Assembly: GCA_018456245.1 (NCBI GenBank)
Contig: JAGYHQ010000001.1
Coordinates: 1 to 64,000 of the forward strand
From: Tenacibaculum sp.
Lineage (GTDB): Bacteria; Bacteroidota; Bacteroidia; Flavobacteriales; Flavobacteriaceae
DNA: 64,000 bases
Direction of reading: 5' to 3'
Shown: one piece after another, positions 28,562-37,707 of the stretch
Numbering within the stretch: the stretch's first letter is position 1
How the letters are laid out: every line of letters starts with the position of its first letter
The notes under the pieces: generated by a model
What the model was told of the DNA's origin: nothing
Databases searched by the model: none
The model's input: only the letters and a program-made list of their open reading frames with translations
Made by a program: the position numbers and the translations under genes

Positions 28562-30031
28562 ATGGAAGAAAATAAAGAACCAGAGGTATCAGCAGTACAA
28601 GTAAAAGAAGAAGCTAAAGACTTTTTTCAAAGTTTAAAGATTTTTTTAAAAGAATTACTTGATTTTAGGCATGATACAGATCATCAAGCTACTATGGAAG
28701 CCATTAAAGGAGACATCCCCTTTAAAGGAGCAACTGCATGGATTTTAATATTTGCAGTTTTTGTAGCCTCAATAGGGCTAAATGCAAATTCAACAGCTGT
28801 AGTAATTGGAGCCATGTTAATATCTCCTTTAATGGGACCTATTTTAGGTATAGGTATGGCATTTGCTGTTAATGATATTGATACTTTTAAAAAATCAGCA
28901 ATTAGCTTAATTACTATGATTATTTTAAGCTTATTAACATCTTTTATATTCTTTTATTTCTTTCCCTTAAGTGAAGATACTTCAGAATTAATGGGAAGAA
29001 CAAAACCAGATATTAGAGACGTGTTAATAGCATTTTTTGGTGGTTTATCATTAATGGTTGCCAGAACAAAAAAAGGAACTGTTGCTTCTGTAATTTTTGG
29101 GGTTGCTATTGCAACTGCTTTAATGCCCCCTTTATGTACGGTAGGTTATGGTTTATCTAAATGGGCTTCAGGAAGCAGTGAAGGTTTTTGGAATGCTTTA
29201 GGGGCAATGTACTTATTCACAATTAATACAATATTTATTGCCTTAGCAACATTTATAGTGTTAAAATTATTACGTTTTCCTATGTATAAATATGCAAACT
29301 CAACACAAAGGAAACGTTATGCTTTTTTTGCAACTATATTGGGTATAGGAGCAATGATTCCTGCTATATACACTTTCTTTATTACGTTAGATGAAAACAG
29401 GGTAAATCAACAAATAAGTAGTTATATTTCTAATGAAATAAAAGTAAATAAATCCTTACAATTAATGAATTATGAGGTAAATTTATCAAATAAAACTTTA
29501 TCTCTTAACTTTTTTAATGAAATTAATGATGCTACGAAAAATGATTTATTAAATGAATTAACTAATAATCCAGAATACCCTAAATTAGAAGATTTTAAAT
29601 TAGAAATAAAAGGAAGTGATACAAAAAGTTATGAGCTAATTTCTAGTGCATATAAAGATGCTAGAGAAGAATTAAAAAGTAGTAAAAATATTATTGAAGG
29701 ATTAAATAAAGAGATAGAATATTTAAAAAATGAAATAGCTATTTTAAATGATAGAATAGAACAAGATGCTTTAAATAAAAATAAAACAACTATTGCTTTT
29801 AGTTCTATTGCTAAAGATGCCAAGATACGATATAATACCATTAAATCTATCAGTTTTGCAAATACTTTAAATACAAAAGATTTTATTAAATTTGATACTG
29901 TTCCTGAAGTAAATATTCAATGGGATGCTAAATTACCAGATTCTATACGTGTTAAAAAAGAAATTGAAATTAGACAATGGTTACAAAATAACATGAATTT
30001 AGACACTTTGTTTATTGTTAAAAAACATTAA
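28562..30031 (+). CDS. DUF389 family membrane protein
   Basis: A 489-residue protein with a short acidic cytoplasmic N-terminus, six or so transmembrane helices carrying the DUF389 signature (NSTAVVIGAMLISPLMGPILGIGMA and VARTKKGTVASVIFGVAIATALMPPLCTVGYGL), and a long soluble C-terminal half with a coiled-coil region (DAREELKSSKNIIEGLNKEIEYLKNEIAIL). The family's biochemical role is not established. The ATG at 28562 is the only sensible start. PPK2 follows 24-30 nt downstream on the same strand, so a shared transcript is likely, but no functional link is known. Confidence 0.88.
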   Translation: MEENKEPEVSAVQVKEEAKDFFQSLKIFLKELLDFRHDTDHQATMEAIKGDIPFKGATAWILIFAVFVASIGLNANSTAVVIGAMLISPLMGPILGIGMAFAVNDIDTFKKSAISLITMIILSLLTSFIFFYFFPLSEDTSELMGRTKPDIRDVLIAFFGGLSLMVARTKKGTVASVIFGVAIATALMPPLCTVGYGLSKWASGSSEGFWNALGAMYLFTINTIFIALATFIVLKLLRFPMYKYANSTQRKRYAFFATILGIGAMIPAIYTFFITLDENRVNQQISSYISNEIKVNKSLQLMNYEVNLSNKTLSLNFFNEINDATKNDLLNELTNNPEYPKLEDFKLEIKGSDTKSYELISSAYKDAREELKSSKNIIEGLNKEIEYLKNEIAILNDRIEQDALNKNKTTIAFSSIAKDAKIRYNTIKSISFANTLNTKDFIKFDTVPEVNIQWDAKLPDSIRVKKEIEIRQWLQNNMNLDTLFIVKKH

Positions 30032-30061
30032 GTTTAACATTCATTATTAAAGATATTGTTG

Positions 30062-30919
30062 ATGATTGATATAAATAAATACAAGGTTAATAAAAAAATA
30101 AACCTTAATGATATAGAAACAAAAGAATCTTTTGAAAATGCAAAAAAACGGTTAAAAAAACTTCGTAAAGAAATAAGTAAATTGCAAGATACTATGTATG
30201 CCGAGGGTAAATATAGTATTTTAATATGCTTACAAGGTATGGATACCGCTGGTAAAGACAGCTTAATTAGAGAAGTTTTTAAAGATGTAAATGCACGTGG
30301 TGTAATTGTTCATAGTTTTAAAGTTCCTACGGAATTAGAGTTAAAGCACGATTTTATGTGGAGGCATTATTTAGCTCTACCTCCAAAAGGTAAAATAGCT
30401 GTTTTTAATCGTACACATTATGAAAATGTGCTTGTAACTCGTGTACATCCTGAATATATTTTTGCAGAAAATATTCCAACAGTAAAAATGTTAGATGATT
30501 TAAATGATGACTTCTATCATAATAGAATGGACAGAATTAATGAGTTTGAAGAGCATTTATCAAACAACGGAATGATTATATTAAAATTCTTTTTAAATAT
30601 TTCAAAAGAAGAACAAAAAAATCGTTTATTACGTAGGTTAGATATCCCTGAAAAAAGATGGAAATTTTCATCAGGAGATTTAAAAGAACGTAAGCTATGG
30701 GATAACTACCAAAATTGTTATCAGGATATGATTAATAAAACTTCAACAAACTATGCACCTTGGTTTGTTGTTCCTTCGGATGATAAATTAGCATCTAGGT
30801 TAATAGTAGCAGAGGCGTTATTACAAGAAATGAAGAAATATAATTTTAAAGAACCTAATTTAAATCAAAAAGATTTAGATAATATAGAAGAATTTAAAGC
30901 CCAATTAAATAATGAATAA
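30062..30919 (+). CDS. ppk2: Polyphosphate kinase 2 family protein
   Basis: PPK2 enzymes transfer phosphate between polyphosphate and nucleotides. Visible features are Walker A GMDTAGKDSLIREV, the lid-side arginine region VIVHSFKVPTELELKHDFMWRHYLALPPKG, Walker B-like IAVFNRTHYENVLVTRVHPE, and LRRLDIPEKRWKFSSGDLKERKLWDNY. At 285 residues it is a single-domain class. The TTG at 30056 used in the track is less likely than the ATG at 30062. Whether it prefers AMP, ADP or GDP cannot be told here. Confidence 0.9.
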   Translation: MIDINKYKVNKKINLNDIETKESFENAKKRLKKLRKEISKLQDTMYAEGKYSILICLQGMDTAGKDSLIREVFKDVNARGVIVHSFKVPTELELKHDFMWRHYLALPPKGKIAVFNRTHYENVLVTRVHPEYIFAENIPTVKMLDDLNDDFYHNRMDRINEFEEHLSNNGMIILKFFLNISKEEQKNRLLRRLDIPEKRWKFSSGDLKERKLWDNYQNCYQDMINKTSTNYAPWFVVPSDDKLASRLIVAEALLQEMKKYNFKEPNLNQKDLDNIEEFKAQLNNE

Positions 30920-30959
30920 ATATAATTTACAATAATTATATTTTAAAATTTTTGGTATA

Positions 30960-30994
30960 AAAAACAGGATTGAAAAAATTTCAATCCTGTTTTT
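30960..30994. terminator. Bidirectional intrinsic terminator between ppk2 and the efflux cluster
   Basis: AAAAACAGGATTGAA and its exact complement TTCAATCCTGTTTTT form a 15-bp stem, A-rich on one side and T-rich on the other. It serves the convergent ppk2 and RND adaptor genes. Confidence 0.88.
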
Positions 30995-31001
30995 TATAAG
31001 A

Positions 31002-32273
31002 TTAGTGAGCATGTCCGTGCCCGTCCATTTCTCCAGTGCTTTTCAGTAATTCGCCTTTTAAAATATGACTTCCTTGCTTAACAATTTTAATGTTAAAATC
31101 ATTCCCTTCAATAGTTTTTAATTCAACAAAATCATTATCTTCACTACCAAGTGTTACAACTAAAGGAACAAATTCAATATTATTTTTTTGCTTAAATACT
31201 ACCTTCTTTCCTTCAAAATCAATCACAGCATTTTTAGGAACAGCGTATGCCATATGTTTTGCTCCTAATAAAATTTGAGCATTTATAAAAGTTCCTGCTT
31301 TAATATCTTTATCTTTATTGTTAAATATTCCGTGAGCAATAACACTTTTTGTTTGGTTGTTCATTGTTTGACCAATCAATTTTATTTTACCACGATATTC
31401 TTTGTCTATTCCATCTGGGCGAAATACAAATTCATCTTTTTTGTTTATTTTTCCTATATCGGTACTAAATATATTAAGTTCAGCATGTAAATTATCATCA
31501 TTAATAATTTGTATCATTTCTTCGTTTACGCTTAAAAATTTACCTTTACTTAAATTATTTTGAGAAACATAACCAGAAATAGGTGATTTTACATATATAA
31601 ATTGCTGAATACCTTTATGTGCTACCGTTTTAGGAGATATTCCTGCCATTTTTAGTTGAGAGGCATAGCTTTGGATTAAATTTTTTGCCGATCTATAGCT
31701 ACTCTCTGCTAATAAATATGATTTTTTAGATAAAATATCATTATCAAATAACATCTTTGCTCTCTCAAATGCTTGTTTTTCTACATTTAATTTATTTATA
31801 GCTTCTAAATAATTGTATTGCAATTCTGTAAAATTAGGGTGTCGTAAAGTTGCCACTACTTGCCCCTTATATACTTTATCACCCACTAATAATTTTGTAG
31901 ATTCTACAAATGCTTCTAATGGAGCATAAATTGTAGATATACTTTGTGGTGGTACTTGAATACTTCCCGTTACATCTATTCGTTTCCTAATATTAATTTT
32001 TTCAATAGGTGATATTTTAATTTTAGCAGCTTTTATTTGTGTTTCATTTAAATGAATATCTTTTTTACCTTTCCTGTGTCCATCATCTTTAGCTTCTTTT
32101 TTCTTCTCTCCTTCATGATTATCTTCACTGTGATTATGGTCATCTTTATCATGATCATGTTTTTCAGTTTCTGCGTGAGAATGCCCTTCTTTATGATTAT
32201 GTTCATCTTGTTTGCTTCCTTTACAGCCCACAGTGAACATTACTAATAATATTATTAAAATTATATTTTTCAT
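31002..32273 (-). CDS. RND efflux periplasmic adaptor (CusB/CzcB-like) lipoprotein with His-rich N-terminus
   Basis: A 423-residue membrane-fusion protein linking the RND pump to the TolC channel. A lipoprotein signal ends in FTVGCKGSKQD (lipobox VGC). Residues about 25-75 are extremely rich in His, Asp and Glu (EHNHKEGHSHAETEKHDHDKDDHNH), a probable metal-capture region, and the C-terminus ends in GHGHAH. The HlyD-type biotinyl-lipoyl halves (PLEAFVESTKLLVGDKVYKGQVVATL and VKSPISGYVSQNNLSKGKFLSVNE) flank a helical hairpin. It is last in the cluster, 27 nt after the TolC gene. Metal could be copper, silver, zinc, cobalt or nickel; His-rich tails suit divalent metals. Confidence 0.9.
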   Translation of the reverse strand: MKNIILIILLVMFTVGCKGSKQDEHNHKEGHSHAETEKHDHDKDDHNHSEDNHEGEKKKEAKDDGHRKGKKDIHLNETQIKAAKIKISPIEKINIRKRIDVTGSIQVPPQSISTIYAPLEAFVESTKLLVGDKVYKGQVVATLRHPNFTELQYNYLEAINKLNVEKQAFERAKMLFDNDILSKKSYLLAESSYRSAKNLIQSYASQLKMAGISPKTVAHKGIQQFIYVKSPISGYVSQNNLSKGKFLSVNEEMIQIINDDNLHAELNIFSTDIGKINKKDEFVFRPDGIDKEYRGKIKLIGQTMNNQTKSVIAHGIFNNKDKDIKAGTFINAQILLGAKHMAYAVPKNAVIDFEGKKVVFKQKNNIEFVPLVVTLGSEDNDFVELKTIEGNDFNIKIVKQGSHILKGELLKSTGEMDGHGHAH

Positions 32274-32300
32274 TATTTATTTTTTTAATTGTTAAAAAAT

Positions 32301-33488
32301 TTATTCTACATAGTACTGATATTCAATAGCAATTTGATTATAAGTATTAATAAGTGATAAATAATTTTGCATTACTTCAAAATATGATGCAAAACTTTGG
32401 TTATATTCATATGTACCAATTTCTCCTGTTTTGTATGCAATTTCTAATTTTTCTAAAAATTTTTCTGCTTGATTAAAAGTTGTACTAATTGCATTAATTT
32501 TGTTTTGCATTTCTTTTAACTGATATTCCAAACTTTCTTTTCTTAACTCAATTTCAGTTTTTGCTGATTGATTATAAAAAGCAACCTGCTCTCTATTAAT
32601 CTTTTGTTGTCTTATGTTAGCATTACTTGAACCTAATGGGAAAGGAATTTGTAAGCCAAAGCCAAAACCGGTATAATTTGGATTATTTCCATCTTTCATT
32701 CTAACTATACTTCCATAAACTTCAGGAAAATAAACCGATTTTGCTACTGAAACATTATTTTCTGCTATACGGTAACTTTTTTGAAACGCATCATCAAATA
32801 CTGTTGACGTTTTTTCTGAAAAATTAACAAATAATAATTTTGGAAATTTATCTTCCGGTTTAATTATTTTCTTTAATTGTAACAAGGCTTTCAATTTATT
32901 TTCTGTTTCAAAAAAATCTCTGGTTATAGAACTTTTTTGCGTTTTAATACTTAAAGATTGCATTGTTATCATATCTTTTTCTAACCCTCCAATTTCTCCT
33001 ACTTCATGTTGTTTTTTTGCAAAATTTTGTATTTCATTAATTTTAGTTTGTTGGTCGTCTAGTAACTTTTTTAAACTGTACAAATAATGCCATTGTTGGT
33101 ATAAATTACGTACATTTCTAATTACTTGCTTTTCTGTAATTTGAGTAGTTGCTTTAGCTAATGCTACCTGTGATTTAGCTAATTTAAGACGTTTAAAATG
33201 ACCTAAAATTGAACCAAAATTTTGTGTAAGAGTCATTTCTGTTTCTCCACTGGCTGTAAAAGGAACTTTTCTATAATCAAATTGTAAAGTACCTATATTA
33301 AAAGCCCCTTCAATATTAGCTTTTTGATTACGGATATTTAACTGAGCATTGTTAATGTCTACAGATTTGGTTTTAACCAATTCAATAGCCGATTGCTCAG
33401 TTAAAATTTCAGGTTTTTCTTGGGCATTTGCTATTATACACAACCCCAAGAAAAATACTATTAAACAATAAAATTTATTTATATTCAT
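32301..33488 (-). CDS. TolC family outer-membrane efflux protein (metal efflux)
   Basis: A 395-residue outer-membrane factor forming the exit duct of the metal-efflux complex. It has a signal peptide (FYCLIVFFLGLCIIANAQE), two halves of long alpha-helices and short beta segments, and the family-like SVAKSVYFPEVYGSI and FGFGFGLQIPFPLGSSNANIRQQKINREQVAF strands. It precedes the adaptor gene on the same strand and is probably co-transcribed. It is 219 nt from the next upstream gene, a gap that contains a strong palindrome (33619-33647). The family is clear; substrate follows from the neighbours only. Confidence 0.88.
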   Translation of the reverse strand: MNINKFYCLIVFFLGLCIIANAQEKPEILTEQSAIELVKTKSVDINNAQLNIRNQKANIEGAFNIGTLQFDYRKVPFTASGETEMTLTQNFGSILGHFKRLKLAKSQVALAKATTQITEKQVIRNVRNLYQQWHYLYSLKKLLDDQQTKINEIQNFAKKQHEVGEIGGLEKDMITMQSLSIKTQKSSITRDFFETENKLKALLQLKKIIKPEDKFPKLLFVNFSEKTSTVFDDAFQKSYRIAENNVSVAKSVYFPEVYGSIVRMKDGNNPNYTGFGFGLQIPFPLGSSNANIRQQKINREQVAFYNQSAKTEIELRKESLEYQLKEMQNKINAISTTFNQAEKFLEKLEIAYKTGEIGTYEYNQSFASYFEVMQNYLSLINTYNQIAIEYQYYVE

Positions 33489-33618
33489 TTGTTATTCTTT
33501 TATATTAATCAACATACTATATTATATTTTTAATAAATGCAATTGTAAATACAAAATGAAATTATTAGAAACACTGTACAATAAAATATTTATTTTATTC
33601 TTTATCAATTTTTAGGAT

Positions 33619-33647
33619 GTAAACTGGTCAAATTTTGACCAGTTTAC
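33619..33647. promoter_or_regulatory. 29-bp perfect palindrome upstream of the efflux TolC gene
   Basis: GTAAACTGGTCAAA, a central T, then TTTGACCAGTTTAC: 14-bp perfect arms with a single central base, 131 nt upstream of the tolC-like ATG and about 60 nt past the small His-rich gene's stop. There is no run of T on either side, so it looks less like a terminator and more like an operator or a transcript-processing hairpin. Confidence 0.5.
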
Positions 33648-33707
33648 CCTAATTATTTTATTAAAAATACTATAAAAGTATGTCCAAATTATACTTTTTT
33701 GGATTGA

Positions 33708-33911
33708 TTACTTATGATCATGTCCTTTATGGTCATTTTTTTCATTTTCATGATTATGTCCTTCATGACCATGCTCTTCATGGTTATCATTTTTATGATC
33801 ATGTTGCTCTGTATGGTTATGATCATCATGGTTATGGTTGTCTTTTTTTGTTCCTTTACAACCAACTAAAAATGTACCTACTACTGCTATTGTTAAAATT
33901 AATTTTTTCAT
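33708..33911 (-). CDS. Small histidine-rich lipoprotein
   Basis: A 67-residue protein: a lipoprotein signal (KKLILTIAVVGTFLVGCKG, lipobox VGC) followed by about 48 residues made almost only of His, Asp, Asn, Glu, Lys and Gly (NHNHDDHNHTEQHDHKNDNHEEHGHEGHNH). About a third of the mature part is histidine. It is probably a membrane-tethered periplasmic metal buffer. Its beginning, VGCKGTKKDNHNH, closely matches that of the RND adaptor, VGCKGSKQDEHNH, so it looks like a stand-alone copy of that tail. It lies 38 nt after the RND pump gene, in the same operon. The + strand ORF over it is a shadow. Confidence 0.75.
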   Translation of the reverse strand: MKKLILTIAVVGTFLVGCKGTKKDNHNHDDHNHTEQHDHKNDNHEEHGHEGHNHENEKNDHKGHDHK

Positions 33912-33949
33912 TTTGTTTTCTATTTTATTGATTAAACTTTTTTTATTGA

Positions 33950-36900
33950 TTAAGAATTTTGTGTTTCTTCTAATTTTTTAAACGATTTTCTTTCAAACAA
34001 CATATATAATGATGGTAAAATAAGCAATGTTAATATAGTTGCTGATACTAAACCACCAATTACAACAGTTGCTAATGGTTTTTGTACTTCTGCACCTGCC
34101 GAAGAAGATATTGCCATTGGTAAAAAACCAACTGATGCCACCATTGCTGTCATAATTACAGGACGCAACCTTGTATAAGTACCTTGTTTTACAACTTTCA
34201 TAATGTTGGTTATACCGTCTTTTTTAAGTCGATTAAACTCTGCAATTAGTACAATACCGTTAAGTACTGCTACCCCAAATAAGGCGATAAATCCTACTCC
34301 TGCCGAAATACTAAAAGGCATTCCTCTCAACCAAAGTGCAAATATTCCACCAATTGCCGACATTGGAATTGATGTAAAAATAAGTACACTTTGTTTAATT
34401 GAACCAAAAGTGATATAAAGTAATAAGAAAATTAATAATAATGCTATAGGAACAGCAATTATTAATCTTGCTCGTGCTTTTTCTAAATTTTCAAATGTTC
34501 CACCGTAAGTAATGTAATATCCAGGATCAAACTTCATTTTTTTTTCAATTTTACTTTTTACCTCTGCTACGATACTTGCCACATCTCGTCCTCTAACATT
34601 AAACCCAACAGTTAAACGACGTTTCGCATCATCTCTTTGAATTTGATTGAATGATTTTTTCAGTTGTACATTCGCCACATTAGCAATAGGAATTTGTGTT
34701 CCATCACTCGTAGTTACATACAAATTCTTAATATCATTAATACTATTTCGGTATTGCTTGTCTAAACGAACTACCAAATCATAACGCTTTTCTCCTTCAT
34801 AAACAATTCCTGCACTTTGCCCTGCAAAAGCGGTATTAATAGCATCATTAATATCTTGAATATTTAATCCATAACGAGCTAATTGACTACGATTGTAATC
34901 AATTACTATTTGCTCTAAACCACCTACTTTTTCTACATACAAATCTGTTGCACCTTCTACACTTGGAATAATTTGAGATAATTTATTACCATAAGTTGTT
35001 AATTTATCTAAATCTTCCCCGTAAATTTTTAGTACAACATCTTGTCTTGCACCAGTCATTAACTCATTAAATCGCATTTGAATAGGTTGTTGAAAACCAA
35101 AAGTTACCCCAACCATATTTTGCTCTAAAACACTTTGCATTTTCTCGGCAAGTTCTTCTTTTGAGTCTGATTTTGTCCACTTGTCAGGAGTAGAAAGCAA
35201 AATCATAATATCAGATGCTTCCATTGGCATAGGGTCTGTCGGTATTTCAGAAGAACCTATTTTTCCAACTACTTCAATAACTTCATCAGGAAATTCTTTA
35301 AGTAAAATATCTGCTACTTGCGTAGTTGCATCAACTGTGTAACTAACACTACTTCCTGTTGGCACCATCATTTGAGCTGCAAAATCTCCTTCATCTAAAG
35401 TAGGTATAAATTCTGATCCCATTCTACTGAAAGTGAATAAACTAAATGCAAAAATTGCTAATGTTATGGCAACTACTTTTTTAGCATTATTCAATACAAA
35501 ATTTAAAATAGGCTCATAGAATTTACGAATTGAATTAATAATTTTATCAGAAAAATTAGGTTTGTTGCTAATTTTTTTGCTTAAGAACAATGAACTTATC
35601 ATTGGTACATAAGTTAATGATAGAATAAATGCACCCAAAATAGCAAAACTTACCGTCATTGCCATTGGTTTAAACATTTTTCCTTCAATACCAATTAATC
35701 CTAAAATTGGTAGATACACAATTAAAATGATGATTTCCCCAAAAGCTGCACTTGTTCTAATTTTTGATGCAGATTCATACACCTCGTCATCCATTTCACT
35801 TTGTGTTAATTTTGTTGTGAGCTTACGTACACCTAAATGATGCAAGGTTGCTTCAACGATAATGACCGACCCATCAACGATAATTCCAAAGTCAATTGCT
35901 CCTAAACTCATTAAGTTACCTGATACCCCAAAAATATTCATAAGTGTAATGGCAAATAACATTGCTAATGGAATAACAGATGCTACAATTAAACTTGCAC
36001 GTAAATTACCAAGTAATAATGCCAAGATGAAAATTACGATTAAAGCTCCTTCAATTAAGTTTTTAGAAACGGTGCTAATTGCTCTATTTACTAGTTTTGT
36101 TCGGTCTAAAAATGGTTCAATTTTTACACCTTCTGGTAAACTTTTTTGAATTTGAGTCATTCGTTCTTTAACATTCTCAATTACCTTTGATGCATTTTCA
36201 TCTTTCAACATCATTACAATACCACCAACAGCATCTCCTTCGGCATCACGAGTCATCGCACCGTATCGTATAGCACTACCAAACTGAACTTTTGCAATAT
36301 CTCGTATTAAGATAGGAGCCCCATTAGCAGTATTTTTTACTACAATTTGCTCAATATCTTTAAGGTTTTTAATTAAACCTTCACTTCTAATGAAATATGC
36401 TTTTGGCTTTTTGTCAATATACGCACCTCCTGTATTTTGGTTGTTTTTTGCCAAAGCATCAAAAACATCACTAATACTAATATTTAGTGCTTGTAATCTT
36501 TGAGGTTGTAAAGCTACTTCATATTGCTTTAAAAAACCCCCAAAGCTACTTACATCAGCAACACCTTCTAAACCAAGTAATTGACGACGAACTACCCAAT
36601 CTTGTAACGAACGCAATTCCATTGCATCATATTGGTTTTTATGTGACTCATCAACAACTAAAGTATATTGATAAATTTCTCCAAGACCAGTAGTTACCGG
36701 CATCATTTCAGGTGTTCCAATACCTTCTGGAATTTGTTTTGCAGCCTCTATTAATCGTTCACTAATTTGTTGCCTTGCCCAATAGATATCGGTATATTCA
36801 CCAAAAACAATGGTAACTACGCTTAATCCAAAACGAGAAAAAGAACGAATTTCCTCCACTTCAGGGATATTAGACATCGTCATTTCTATTGGAAAAGTTA

Positions 36901-37093
36901 CTAATCGTTCAATATCTTGAGCCGATTGTGATGGTGCAGAAGTAATAATCTGCACTTGATTATTGGTAATATCAGGTAATGCATCAATAGGTAAATTTTT
37001 CATAGAGCGAATACCTACACCTATTAATACAAAGATTAATATTCCAATTATTAATTTATTTTTTATTGAAAATTTTATTATTCTATCTAACAT
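33950..37093 (-). CDS. CusA/CzcA family heavy-metal RND efflux pump
   Basis: A 1047-residue inner-membrane proton antiporter, twelve helices plus two large periplasmic loops. I start at the ATG at 37093 (MLDRIIKFSIKNKLIIGILIF) and not at the track's upstream 37165, since MLDRIIKFS begins the conserved TM1. Motifs are VQIITSAPSQSAQDIERLVTFPIE, the TM4 acidic pair in LGAIDFGIIVDGSVIIVEATLHH (the proton relay of the heavy-metal subgroup), PTDPMPMEASDIMILL and the C-terminal VGFIALFGVAVLNGIVLIAE. The surrounding adaptor, TolC and His-rich proteins support divalent or monovalent metal export. Exact metal unknown. Confidence 0.92.
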   Translation of the reverse strand: MLDRIIKFSIKNKLIIGILIFVLIGVGIRSMKNLPIDALPDITNNQVQIITSAPSQSAQDIERLVTFPIEMTMSNIPEVEEIRSFSRFGLSVVTIVFGEYTDIYWARQQISERLIEAAKQIPEGIGTPEMMPVTTGLGEIYQYTLVVDESHKNQYDAMELRSLQDWVVRRQLLGLEGVADVSSFGGFLKQYEVALQPQRLQALNISISDVFDALAKNNQNTGGAYIDKKPKAYFIRSEGLIKNLKDIEQIVVKNTANGAPILIRDIAKVQFGSAIRYGAMTRDAEGDAVGGIVMMLKDENASKVIENVKERMTQIQKSLPEGVKIEPFLDRTKLVNRAISTVSKNLIEGALIVIFILALLLGNLRASLIVASVIPLAMLFAITLMNIFGVSGNLMSLGAIDFGIIVDGSVIIVEATLHHLGVRKLTTKLTQSEMDDEVYESASKIRTSAAFGEIIILIVYLPILGLIGIEGKMFKPMAMTVSFAILGAFILSLTYVPMISSLFLSKKISNKPNFSDKIINSIRKFYEPILNFVLNNAKKVVAITLAIFAFSLFTFSRMGSEFIPTLDEGDFAAQMMVPTGSSVSYTVDATTQVADILLKEFPDEVIEVVGKIGSSEIPTDPMPMEASDIMILLSTPDKWTKSDSKEELAEKMQSVLEQNMVGVTFGFQQPIQMRFNELMTGARQDVVLKIYGEDLDKLTTYGNKLSQIIPSVEGATDLYVEKVGGLEQIVIDYNRSQLARYGLNIQDINDAINTAFAGQSAGIVYEGEKRYDLVVRLDKQYRNSINDIKNLYVTTSDGTQIPIANVANVQLKKSFNQIQRDDAKRRLTVGFNVRGRDVASIVAEVKSKIEKKMKFDPGYYITYGGTFENLEKARARLIIAVPIALLLIFLLLYITFGSIKQSVLIFTSIPMSAIGGIFALWLRGMPFSISAGVGFIALFGVAVLNGIVLIAEFNRLKKDGITNIMKVVKQGTYTRLRPVIMTAMVASVGFLPMAISSSAGAEVQKPLATVVIGGLVSATILTLLILPSLYMLFERKSFKKLEETQNS

Positions 37094-37200
37094 TTTATCA
37101 TAATAAATTAGGTTAATATAGCTATATTGTTGTTGACTATAATTTGTACTTATAATCAATAACAATTATTAACTTTTTTAATTTTAAACTAAAAATGTTA

Positions 37201-37548
37201 TTATGAAATGGGAGGACGGAATAAACTTTTTATAAAATCAGTTGTATGAAGTGATTTATAATATTGAATTTTTGATATTTCCTTTGGAATAAAATAATCT
37301 AACGAATACTCTACTGCAGTATGAACAAATGCAGTAAGTGTTACTATTTGTATGTTACAGTGATGATGATGTTTTGTTTGTTTATCTTTATTTGAATCAT
37401 TTTTGTGATGATAATCTTCGTGAAGATGATCCATTTGAGAATGATGATTGTGTGTATTTACATCGTGGTATACCACAGTATCATTATGAATGATTTGTGG
37501 TGGCATTAAAAACATTATAGCTAATATGTAAGTAAATAATTTTATCAC
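37201..37548 (-). CDS. Small His-rich protein upstream of the metal efflux pump
   Basis: A 115-residue protein with a GTG start (an ATG at residue 12 is an alternative inside the hydrophobic segment). An N-terminal hydrophobic helix (LFTYILAIMFLMPPQII) is followed by a His-rich stretch (YHDVNTHNHHSQMDHLHEDYHHK...KHHHHC) and a C-terminal region that ends in FRPPIS. Short His-rich proteins of this kind often precede CzcA/CusA operons in Bacteroidetes, so a metal-sensing or metal-binding role is plausible. No enzyme motif. It is 107 nt upstream of the pump start, same strand. Confidence 0.65.
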   Translation of the reverse strand: MIKLFTYILAIMFLMPPQIIHNDTVVYHDVNTHNHHSQMDHLHEDYHHKNDSNKDKQTKHHHHCNIQIVTLTAFVHTAVEYSLDYFIPKEISKIQYYKSLHTTDFIKSLFRPPIS

Positions 37549-37707
37549 ACTGTAAAATATAAATCACCGCAAAATAATAAAATATTAATTAATAATTCTA
37601 AATTTTAGCTTAAATTATTTTTAGTATTCTATTTTTATATATTCTAAAATATAAAAACACTACCTTTATACGCTGAAAAATTTAAAAGATAATTGAAAGA
37701 GGAATAA

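Noticed and set aside
33708-33931. 83-residue plus-strand ORF over the His-rich gene
   Set aside because: The minus strand gives a proper lipoprotein signal matching the neighbouring adaptor; the plus strand reads as complementary codons.
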